From positions 1-38,886 of the forward strand of contig JAAENG010000340.1 of assembly GCA_024224665.1 (NCBI GenBank): a DNA stretch of 38,886 nt, written 5' to 3'. Numbering within the stretch: the first letter of the stretch is position 1; each line of letters opens with the position of its first letter. The notes below the pieces were generated by a model that was not told where the DNA came from, did no database searches, and worked only from the letters and a program-made list of their open reading frames with translations. Below are positions 30,212 to 37,224 of this stretch, piece after piece. The DNA is from Chloroflexota bacterium. Its GTDB lineage: Bacteria; Chloroflexota; Anaerolineae; J102. Position numbers and translations under genes: made by a program.

Positions 30212-30232
30212 CCGATCTTGAGTCGTTTCATG
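30212..30232. repeat. 21-bp direct repeat, copy 2 (after GH42 stop)
   Basis: Identical to 28674-28694. In transcription direction it begins with the base following the GH42 stop codon (TGA, 30235-30233), then ATG AAA CGA CTC AAG ATC GG. This implies an ancestral junction GH42-TGA-C-ATG-isomerase that was split by the ATPase module. Confidence 0.92.
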
Positions 30233-32398
30233 TCAGTGTGTGAGAAGAAGAGCGGTGCTATCGTAGCCATCGAGCGTCACGTCGAAACGGAGGGTGGAGG
30301 CGGAGGGCCGGGTGACAGGCGGATGGTCGGAGAACAGATCGCAGAGGGTCGTGTTCGGTGGCAGAGTGGGGATGTGGACGGCAGCGGTGGCGCGCTGCGG
30401 ACCGTGGTTGATCATAATAAAAATATGCTGATCCCCGGCAGTCAGCAAATGCCCATCCAAGCGCCCATCACCTTTGATGGTGAAGGGAGGGACGACGCCG
30501 GCAAGCCCGGCGAGATTGGCAAAGACCTGGCGATGCCGATCGGCCCCATCCCCCAGAGCCGCCACATCAAAATGCGTGCCGAACAGGATCGCCCGCCCGG
30601 CGCCAGACTTTCTGGAAGTCACCGCCGCTCTGCCATCCTGGTAGCGGGCGACAACTTCTGTGCCCTCGAGCACTTCGAAATCCTGCCGATGCCAGTGGCC
30701 GTGTAACGAACCCGACACGCCCGCAAACACGTTGTTTCCCGGCTCAGGACGTAGCACAGGCGCTTCTTCTTTTTTGATCCCCGTTTCCTTGACGCCGAAC
30801 AACTCTGTCAACCCGCCCGGCCGTTCCCGCCAATACCACGATTTCTCGTTCAACATCCCGCATTTGCCGAACCCGACCACCGTGCCGCCCCCGGCCACAA
30901 ACTCGGTTACGGCCTGAGCGCATGACGGCGTCACCAGCATGTTGAACGGCATCAGCAGCAAGCGATAGTGCTCGCCCTTACCCGCGGCCAGCAGCTCCGG
31001 CGTGATGAACTCGACCGCATAGTGCTGCGACCAGCAGGCGGCGTAGACGCCCTTGATGGCCTTGAGCAGCATATCGGCGGCGCCCATGCCCACGCAGGCG
31101 ATGTTGTTTTTCGGGTCGACCAGAATGCCGATCTGTGCCCGTAGCGGCTGCGCATCGAGGAACAACGCCTCGTGCGCCTGCACCACCCGATTGATGTTCG
31201 CCGCCTCATGGTAGCGCTCGGTGGGCTCGCCCTTGAGATCGACCAACGCCCCCCAGTGCAATGGCAGTGGCTCCCACTCCCGATAACCCTGGTAGAGGAT
31301 CAATTTAGCGCCGTGTGCGATACAATCCAGGTCGTAACGGCGGATGTCGCGGGCGGTGGTGGCGTGGGTCGGGCCCAATACCCACTCGCCGATGGCGCCG
31401 CTCTCGATTTCGGGAATCCAGAAGGGTTTATCGGCATGAACAGCGGGTGAACGGGCATAGTCCAATTGCAGGGATGAGAAAAAGGGTTCGGCGACAAAAC
31501 GGTTGAGCGGATACAAGTCAAACCCGAGGGCATCGCAGGTTTCTGGATACTGCCAGGCGTCGATGCCCCGCACCACGCCCAAGTCGACATCCAACAGATG
31601 CACCAGATTGGTCGTGGTGGGATGCTCGCCGTCCATTTCCTTGATGATGTCGTTCTGCCAGGCGATGAATCGGGCGAAGCCGTGATCGACAAACGTGCGC
31701 CAATCAAGCCAGGCGCCCGGCGACCCCCAGGCCGCGGGGGCGCTGCGAGGCGGCTGCAGCTGTGACCAGTCGTGGTAGCGATGGTGGGTGGGCGTGCAGG
31801 CCCAGGCCTCGCTCAACGACTGCACATCCGCATACTTCGTTTGCAGCCATTTTCGGAAAGCCTCGGCGCAGTGGCAGCAGTAGCAGTGATATTCCACCAC
31901 ACCTGTCCGGCGTTGGATGTGGGGATGCCCCGGTTCGTTGTGAATCTGCCAGGCGAACAGAGCCGGATGGCTGCGATAGCGATCCAGCAGGACGCGCAGA
32001 TAGCGGTCGGATTCAGTACAAAAGCCGGGATGATGGATGCAGGCCCATCCCCACATCGTGCCGGTGGGATAGGGTGCGCCATTCTGCGAGATAATTTGGA
32101 CATCGGGATAGGCATCCAGCAGCCAGATGGGCGGACTGCCGGCCCCCGTGCCGAGCATGATCCTGATCCCATGCGCCTGCGATAGCTCAAAAATCTGGTC
32201 CACCCAGCCAAAGTCGAACTCGCCCTTTTTCGGCTCGATCCACTCCCAACTGGCGATCAACTCGGCGGTGCGAATGGCGTTCAGCCCGGCTTCGGCCATG
32301 CGCGCCACATCCTGCACCCACTCGTCAGGCGTGTGGAGGGGTGGGTAGTAGCTAGAGCCAAGGGGGAAGAACGAGAGTCGTGCGATGTTTCTGTTCAT
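30233..32398 (-). CDS. GH42 beta-galactosidase
   Basis: 721 residues, no signal peptide, so it works inside the cell on imported beta-galactosides or related oligosaccharides. The TIM-barrel starts 'GSSYYPPLHTPDEWVQDVAR'. The acid/base Glu155 is in 'WQIHNEPG', and the nucleophile region is 'PFWIPEIESGAIG' near residue 330. The cysteine cluster typical of many GH42 enzymes is visible as Cys120 in 'GWACIHHPGFC' and 'HCYCCHC' at 171-177. The trimerisation (GATase-like) and C-terminal beta domains fill about residues 400-721. Length is normal for GH42 (about 650-720). The ATG lies 37 bases after the preceding dehydrogenase gene stop. Specificity (lactose, arabinoside or other) cannot be fixed from sequence. 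Confidence 0.92.
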   Translation of the reverse strand: MNRNIARLSFFPLGSSYYPPLHTPDEWVQDVARMAEAGLNAIRTAELIASWEWIEPKKGEFDFGWVDQIFELSQAHGIRIMLGTGAGSPPIWLLDAYPDVQIISQNGAPYPTGTMWGWACIHHPGFCTESDRYLRVLLDRYRSHPALFAWQIHNEPGHPHIQRRTGVVEYHCYCCHCAEAFRKWLQTKYADVQSLSEAWACTPTHHRYHDWSQLQPPRSAPAAWGSPGAWLDWRTFVDHGFARFIAWQNDIIKEMDGEHPTTTNLVHLLDVDLGVVRGIDAWQYPETCDALGFDLYPLNRFVAEPFFSSLQLDYARSPAVHADKPFWIPEIESGAIGEWVLGPTHATTARDIRRYDLDCIAHGAKLILYQGYREWEPLPLHWGALVDLKGEPTERYHEAANINRVVQAHEALFLDAQPLRAQIGILVDPKNNIACVGMGAADMLLKAIKGVYAACWSQHYAVEFITPELLAAGKGEHYRLLLMPFNMLVTPSCAQAVTEFVAGGGTVVGFGKCGMLNEKSWYWRERPGGLTELFGVKETGIKKEEAPVLRPEPGNNVFAGVSGSLHGHWHRQDFEVLEGTEVVARYQDGRAAVTSRKSGAGRAILFGTHFDVAALGDGADRHRQVFANLAGLAGVVPPFTIKGDGRLDGHLLTAGDQHIFIMINHGPQRATAAVHIPTLPPNTTLCDLFSDHPPVTRPSASTLRFDVTLDGYDSTALLLTH

Positions 32399-32435
32399 TA
32401 TGCCAACTAGTTAAAGGGTAAGCGCCGTACCTTGA

Positions 32436-33491
32436 TCACACCACCTCGCCGATGCCCGGTGTCAGGGCTGGTTTAATCACCGATTTGATCGATTCGCCGG
32501 CCTTCTCGATCAGAGCGATCCCGTCGGCCACCTGATGCAGACCGAAACGGTGCGTGATCATGGCTGGGGCATCGATGCGGCCGGTTTCGATGAAACGCAA
32601 CGCCTGCACGGTGTCGATGTGATTGCAAGAATAGGTTGTTTTCAAGGCGATCTCCCGCCAGAACAGATCGAGGGTTGGGGATAGGGTGAGGGTTTCGTCG
32701 GGATGAGGCGGGGCAAAGAAAAGCACCGTGGCCCCTTTCCCGGCGATCTTCAGCCCGAACTCAATCGGTTTGATCCCATTCGGTGTGACGATGACCACAT
32801 CTGCTCCCCGGCCCTCATTCACGTCCTGCAAGGCCGCTAACCCATCGGATTTGCCCGAATTGATGGTCGCATCGGCCCCCAGCGCTGCGCCTTGCTGCAA
32901 CCGCCAATCGTTCAGATCGAAAGCGACTACTTTTCCCGCCCCCCAAACTCGCGCCAATTGGATGAATCCCAGCCCGATGAAACCGCAACCGACGATTGCG
33001 ACCGTGTCGCCGGGCTGGATGCCGGCGATCTTCAGGGCCTTGACCACGCAGGCCATCGGTTCAATCAACGTTCCTTCTTCAAATGACATCGAGTCGGGCA
33101 GGAGATGTACGTCGTGCTGCACATTTTCGGCAGGAACCCGGATGTATTCGGCAAAGGCGCAGGGGTAGATGTGCGATTTGCGGAAATTCTCGCACAGTGT
33201 GTAAGAGCCACGGCGGCACTCATGGCACGACATGCAGCCGAGGTGATGATGCACGAACACCCGGTCACCCGGCTTGAATTTTGTCACGCCCTCGCCCACC
33301 TCGCACACGATGCCGGTGGGCTCGTGCCCGAGGATAATTGGCGCTTTATGCACAAGATACCATTCCATGGTGTCGCCGCCGCACAATCCGCACGAGTCGA
33401 TCTTGACGACGATGTCGCCCGGCCCGGCATCGGGATCTGGGCAGTCTTCCAGACGAACGTCCTTGTTGTTGTAGTAAATCGCTGCTTTCAT
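32436..33491 (-). CDS. Zinc-dependent alcohol/polyol dehydrogenase (second of three)
   Basis: 351 residues, medium-chain family. Catalytic zinc site Cys37 ('CGLCGGD') with His56-Glu57 ('LGHEPTG'). Structural zinc cysteines 86, 89, 92 and 100 ('CMSCHECRRGSYTLC'). NAD turn 'VAIVGCGFIGLGFIQLARVW'. It most resembles threonine dehydrogenase/sorbitol dehydrogenase relatives in sugar clusters. Compared with the flanking enzyme it has GD in the active-site loop instead of TD. The start is ATG 33491; 37 bases separate its stop from the GH42 start. Likely to oxidise a polyol or sugar hydroxyl with NAD+; substrate unknown. Confidence 0.88.
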   Translation of the reverse strand: MKAAIYYNNKDVRLEDCPDPDAGPGDIVVKIDSCGLCGGDTMEWYLVHKAPIILGHEPTGIVCEVGEGVTKFKPGDRVFVHHHLGCMSCHECRRGSYTLCENFRKSHIYPCAFAEYIRVPAENVQHDVHLLPDSMSFEEGTLIEPMACVVKALKIAGIQPGDTVAIVGCGFIGLGFIQLARVWGAGKVVAFDLNDWRLQQGAALGADATINSGKSDGLAALQDVNEGRGADVVIVTPNGIKPIEFGLKIAGKGATVLFFAPPHPDETLTLSPTLDLFWREIALKTTYSCNHIDTVQALRFIETGRIDAPAMITHRFGLHQVADGIALIEKAGESIKSVIKPALTPGIGEVV

Positions 33492-33619
33492 GGTGAGTCA
33501 CTGTACCGAATGGCAGGTTGGAGGTTGGTAAGTTTGGTAAATACGTGCGTGTTTCGTACTGCGTACTACGTCGAGGCATCCCGTGGTGAGATCGGGCCCG
33601 GTACGCAACACGCAATACG
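33492..33619. repeat. Intergenic tract of degenerate CGTACT/TACGCAACACG words
   Basis: The 128-base gap between the two dehydrogenase genes contains CGTACTGCGTACTACG (33556-33571) and GTACGCAACACGCAATACG (33601-33619). These are imperfect inverted copies of each other's words. The composition resembles the tract at 15407-15470. No promoter could be assigned. Confidence 0.45.
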
Positions 33620-34657
33620 CTACGGCACAACTGCCACTTTCAAGCTCTCGCCCGCCATCATCATGCGCAAGCCGTCCTCCAATCTCTCGAGCGGGACTTC
33701 GTGTGTGATCAGCGCCTTTGCATCGATCACGCCTTCGCCGACCAGATGGAACGCCCGTTCCAATGTCTGCGGCGTCAGGTGATAAACACCGAAGATGCTG
33801 ATCTCATCGTAGTGGACGTGTGTGGCATCGATCTCGACCTGCGTGCCGCCGGGTAGGCCGCCGAACCAGAGCACGCGCCCGCCTTTGCGGACGAGCTGCA
33901 GCGCCGACAGCCAGGCCGCCTTCGCGCCCGCACATTCGATGACGACATCCGCGCCCCGACCTGCGGTCATCTCTCGAACGATGGTTGCTGGATCCTCATG
34001 CTTGAGATTGATCGTCCGGCTCGCGCCCAGTTGTCTGGCGATGCCCAGGCGCATGTCGTTCATGTCGATGGCGAAAACGGGCGCGGCGCCTTGGTGTAAG
34101 GCGAGTTGCGTGTGCATCAGACCAATGGGGCCGCCGGCGCCGATGATGGCGACGCTTTCACCCGTTTGAATCTGCACCAAATCTTGTCCGTGAAGCACAC
34201 AAGCGAGCGGCTCGATGATGGCCGCCTGGCGATAGCTGAGATGGTCGGGCAGAATGAAAGTGTTTTGTTGGACGAGGCGGGCGGGGACACGAATGTATTC
34301 GGCAAATGCACCCAGATTGACCAACAGATCATCGCAAAGATTATGCTGACCCCGTTTGCAATAGTAGCAAGCGTTGCAGGGAGCGGTATTGCCCGCCACC
34401 ACGCGCATGCCTGGCTCGAACTCCGTTACCGCCTCCCCAACAGCCACGATATCCCCCGCAAATTCGTGCCCAAACATCGTCGGCGGATCATATTTAGGGT
34501 GGCCCCGCTTGTAGGTCTTGACATCAGTGCCACACGTGAGCGCCGTACGCACTCGCACCAACAGATCCCCCGACTCGATATTTGGGATGGGAACCTGGCG
34601 CAGTGCGATGACGCCCGGTTCCAGATAGACGACAGCTCGCATGCTTGCTGCTGGCAT
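33620..34657 (-). CDS. Zinc-dependent alcohol/polyol dehydrogenase (first of three)
   Basis: 345 residues, first gene of the - strand cluster. Catalytic zinc site Cys42 ('TCGTDVKTY') with His64-Glu65 ('FGHEFAG'). Structural zinc cysteines 94, 97, 100 and 108 ('CNACYYCKRGQHNLC'). NAD turn 'VAIIGAGGPIGLMHTQLAL', with a GPIG turn close to GxGxxG. Start ATG 34657 is favoured by GGGAGG about 7 bases upstream; an internal ATG at 34642 is the alternative. Probably oxidises a sugar or polyol. It has 128 bases before the next dehydrogenase gene. Confidence 0.88.
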   Translation of the reverse strand: MPAASMRAVVYLEPGVIALRQVPIPNIESGDLLVRVRTALTCGTDVKTYKRGHPKYDPPTMFGHEFAGDIVAVGEAVTEFEPGMRVVAGNTAPCNACYYCKRGQHNLCDDLLVNLGAFAEYIRVPARLVQQNTFILPDHLSYRQAAIIEPLACVLHGQDLVQIQTGESVAIIGAGGPIGLMHTQLALHQGAAPVFAIDMNDMRLGIARQLGASRTINLKHEDPATIVREMTAGRGADVVIECAGAKAAWLSALQLVRKGGRVLWFGGLPGGTQVEIDATHVHYDEISIFGVYHLTPQTLERAFHLVGEGVIDAKALITHEVPLERLEDGLRMMMAGESLKVAVVP

Positions 34658-34937
34658 GACAAAGCCTCCCTACCATGAATCATGCACGAAGCGCTATCGC
34701 CCACACATGAATATCTTTAACTCATCAGAATGTAAACACCGTAACATAGCTATGTACAAAAGTCAAAGACCTGTACATTGGTTCAGTCATTCCAATAGGA
34801 CGGTGGGGGATTTTCAGCCGTACAGACTCTCGGTATTATCCTGAGCAGAATCAAATCGATTCTGGAAGATCATGATGCCAACGAAATTATCCGTGTCAAT
34901 ATGTGTCGATCCGTGAGCCTGTTTTTAAACTCTGAAC
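34658..34937. promoter_or_regulatory. Leader/probable control region of the catabolic cluster
   Basis: The region upstream of the first cluster gene contains a perfect 12-bp palindrome ACATAGCTATGT (34744-34755). It also contains two copies of the palindromic hexamer TGTACA (34753-34758 and 34772-34777), spaced about two helical turns apart. On the - strand a TTGACT box (34762-34767) lies close to these, but no well-spaced -10 could be assigned. This is the natural place for an operator of the SorC-type regulator encoded in the cluster; that link is inference. Confidence 0.4.
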
Positions 34938-35195
34938 GTAACTACTAAGACACTGTAGGACAATGGTATCTTCTCAATAACCCGGGAGGAACAAACCCGT
35001 CCACGTAGAGTGGAGGGTGCTGGACTGGGAGATGGTGGTGGAGATATTGCGGTTGTTGGACGCTAGGTAATGATGTTTTGTTCAACACAATGTCAACAGG
35101 TTTTCTGTAACTACTAAGGATGACCTCGAGCTGCGGTCGAAGGCATGAAAGGCTGGCCGAGGAAAGCGTTGTAAATGGCATCTATGACATTGAGC
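34938..35195. repeat. Spacer bounded by a 12-bp direct repeat
   Basis: GTAACTACTAAG occurs at 34938-34949 and again at 35107-35118, with 157 bases between. No terminal inverted repeats are seen at the inner edges, and I recognise no coding content on either strand. It could be a target duplication around a small decayed element or chance reuse of an intergenic word. Confidence 0.4.
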
Positions 35196-35675
35196 GTTAC
35201 TGACTTTGATGCCCAGTTTGAGGAGTTCGCCCCGAATGCGCTCAGCACCTCAGGTCCGATTGTCTGACGCCATCTGGCGGATGAGCGCTATCGCTTCGGT
35301 TGAAATCCTTGGTTCCGCTGGTTTTGGTTTGGATTGTCGTCGCCAGATGATGCAAAAGAGTTCACGATGCCAGCGCAGAAGCGTGTCAGGCTGAACGATG
35401 AGCAAAGCCTGCTTCCAGTTAGGTGTGGCTCTTGCCAGCAACAGGAGTTTGATACGAAGAAAGTTTGTGAGCTTGGGGCGTTTGCTATGTTGATGGAGGA
35501 TAATGAGTTGTTGCCGCAGAAAAGCATTCTCAGCGATGAGAGCAGTCCTGCTGCGGGTTAAGTCGATGGCTGAACCACTCGCCAAGGAAAGGTTGCTGGG
35601 TTTGAGCCAACATTTGATGTGAGTTTGAACGGCGTTGGAGAATCGACGATAGAGTTTATGAAGGGCTGAATGCAT
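35196..35675 (-). pseudogene. Truncated IS transposase remnant (integrase-core/IS3-IS481-like N-terminal part)
   Basis: From ATG 35675 the frame reads 'SRTALIAENAFLRQQLIILH', 'KLLLLARATPNWKQALLIVQ', 'PDTLLRWHRELFCIIWRR' and 'EAIALIRQMASDNRT'. A TGA follows (35252-35250) where homologues have Trp, and then, still in frame, 'GAERIRGELLKLGIKVSN'. This is the N-terminal helix-turn-helix half of a common integrase-core transposase. Similarity ends at about 35196, before the DDE catalytic domain. It therefore has both a nonsense mutation and a 3' truncation and cannot transpose. Confidence 0.75.
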
Positions 35676-35844
35676 ATTGCTGAGACTCCCGCTTTGGAGA
35701 TATGAAGTCGGGAGCATAGCAGCATGATGCCCGTAATTCAACAACAGCGAGCACCCAAATCAGCACGGATGAGCGAAGTCGCCAGCACGCCCGCAAGGCG
35801 TATATCCTGCGCTTGTGGGGCTTTTGGATTCATGCACCAAAACA
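35676..35844. other. Intergenic stretch with a possible small coding relic
   Basis: No intact gene. A short + frame at about 35759-35850 reads 'STDERSRQHARKAYILRLWG' and ends in TGA. It resembles the start of a small protein with a 'A-Y-x-L-R-L/C-W' segment, but I cannot assign it. Confidence 0.3.
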
Positions 35845-35873
35845 TTGACAAAAAGCCCAGCCCCGAATATACT
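35845..35873 (+). promoter_or_regulatory. Near-consensus sigma-70 promoter of the oxidoreductase-MarR operon
   Basis: The -35 box TTGACA (35845-35850) is perfect, the spacer is exactly 17 bases, and the -10 box is TATACT (35868-35873), one mismatch from consensus. Transcription would begin near 35880, giving a leader of about 130 bases before ATG 36010. Confidence 0.8.
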
Positions 35874-35890
35874 TAGTCTACATTAAGTAT
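35869..35890. promoter_or_regulatory. Perfect inverted repeat over the -10 box (candidate MarR operator)
   Basis: ATACTTA (35869-35875), 8-base spacer, TAAGTAT (35884-35890). The arms are exactly complementary and the left arm overlaps the -10 box, so a dimer bound here would block polymerase. The size fits a winged-helix dimer. The MarR gene two genes downstream is the obvious candidate. Confidence 0.65.
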
Positions 35891-36009
35891 TAACTTGTAT
35901 TATCCAAAGTGGTTTTCATTATCACCTCGCCACCCTCCTGAAAAAACCTCATCCCTATTTGAGGCAATAACATTCAAGCACACACCCAAAAACGTTGGAG
36001 ATCATTCAA

Positions 36010-36633
36010 ATGAAGTTGGCGATATTCGGCGCAACCGGTAAAACGGGTATCGAACTTGTAAAACAGGCCCTTGATCAGGGACATGCAGTCACCGCTTTCG
36101 TGCGCGACCCAACCCGTCTGGCCATTGAAGATGACCGTTTAGGCTTAGTTACTGGGGATGTCCTTGACGCCGCCGCCGTCTCCCAGGCCATCCAGGGACA
36201 AGATGCGGCCATCTGCGCATTGGGAGCAGGCTCCTCTCTGAAGAAAACGACGATCCGCACTACCGGTACGATCAATATCATCCTTGGTATGAAAGAGCAT
36301 GACGTTAAACGGTTACTGGCCGTTACTGCAATGGGTGTGGGTGATAGCTGGAATACGCTCTCACTGGTTAACAAATTCTTCTTTGCCACCTTGTTGAAAA
36401 ACAGCCGCAATGACCACGAGACACAAGAGGCCGCTGTGAAAGAAAGCGGATTGGATTGGACCATCGTCCGGCCTAGCGGCTTGACCGACACGCCTCGAAC
36501 AGGCGTCTATGATGTGGGGGGGCATATCTCCGCCAAAACATCACGGATTGCCCGCGCCGATGTAGCTGACCTTGTTCTGAAAGAAGTGGAAGAAAACGCG
36601 TGGGTCAGTAAAGCGGTCACTATTACCAACTGA
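36010..36633 (+). CDS. NAD(P)-binding oxidoreductase (NmrA/BVR-B-like, atypical SDR)
   Basis: 207 residues from ATG 36010, preceded by TTGGAG at 35995-36000. A TTG at 35995 would add five residues. The nucleotide-binding turn is 'LAIFGATGKTGIELVKQALD' (GxTGxxG), with 'VTAFVRDPTRL' after strand 2, 'GQDAAICALGAG' in the middle, and 'SGLDWTIVRPSGLTD' near the end. This is the usual layout of the short atypical-SDR family that includes biliverdin reductase B and NmrA-like sensors. No catalytic Tyr-x-x-x-Lys is evident. It is the first gene after the promoter and leads the MarR gene by 45 bases. Possible roles are flavin or quinone reduction, or redox sensing. Confidence 0.88.
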   Translation: MKLAIFGATGKTGIELVKQALDQGHAVTAFVRDPTRLAIEDDRLGLVTGDVLDAAAVSQAIQGQDAAICALGAGSSLKKTTIRTTGTINIILGMKEHDVKRLLAVTAMGVGDSWNTLSLVNKFFFATLLKNSRNDHETQEAAVKESGLDWTIVRPSGLTDTPRTGVYDVGGHISAKTSRIARADVADLVLKEVEENAWVSKAVTITN

Positions 36634-36678
36634 CAGATACCACGTTTCACCCAGTTCTGCACTGAACGGAAGGGGCTC

Positions 36679-37113
36679 ATGTCATCCCAAGAAAACTTTA
36701 TCGTCGCGATGGAAAACTGGACGAATGTCTATTTGTACCGCTCGTTGGTTGAGTATTTCGGATTTCTGAAATCCACTGATGTCTCTATGAAGCAAGCCTA
36801 TGTGCTCACCCACATCTATCACAATGGCCCCAGTAAGATATCTGAGATCTGTGAGCACATGACGGTATCCGTTCCGGCAGCCAGCCAGATGATTGACCGG
36901 TTGAAGAAACAGAATCTGGTGGAGCGAATTGCCGACCCCGGAGACCGGCGGGTGCGACATGTCATCCTCTCAGAGCAAGGAGAGAGTTTCGTCAAGCAGA
37001 GTATTGCTGCTCGAAAAAACTGGGTAGAAGCGATCCCGCCAGAACTTAGCGAGCAGCAGTTGGATCAAATTGCCGCTGCGCTGCAAATGTTATCCACAGC
37101 CTATCGGGCTTAA
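36679..37113 (+). CDS. MarR-family transcriptional regulator
   Basis: 144 residues. Good ribosome site (GGAAGGGG) before ATG 36679. The winged helix-turn-helix lies at about residues 50-105: 'KISEICEHMTVSVPAASQMI', then 'DRLKKQNLVERIADPGDRRV' and 'RHVILSEQG'. The D-x-R-D-R-R wing signature appears as 'DPGDRRVR'. Flanking helices form the dimer interface. MarR proteins usually repress their own operon and are released by small phenolic or oxidising ligands. The operator is likely the inverted repeat at 35869-35890 in front of the oxidoreductase gene, so it would autoregulate and control the oxidoreductase. Confidence 0.92.
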   Translation: MSSQENFIVAMENWTNVYLYRSLVEYFGFLKSTDVSMKQAYVLTHIYHNGPSKISEICEHMTVSVPAASQMIDRLKKQNLVERIADPGDRRVRHVILSEQGESFVKQSIAARKNWVEAIPPELSEQQLDQIAAALQMLSTAYRA

Positions 37114-37224
37114 ATGCCCAACAAGAAATCAATCATTTCAAAACACACTCACCTCACAATACCATAAACTATCCTGAACTAGGGTAGGTGGTGACAACCG
37201 CCATTTTCGGCGAATTCAAACAAC

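Noticed and set aside
34938-35118. Miniature transposable element between 12-bp repeats
   Set aside because: No terminal inverted repeats or other copies visible in the window; the direct repeat alone is too weak.
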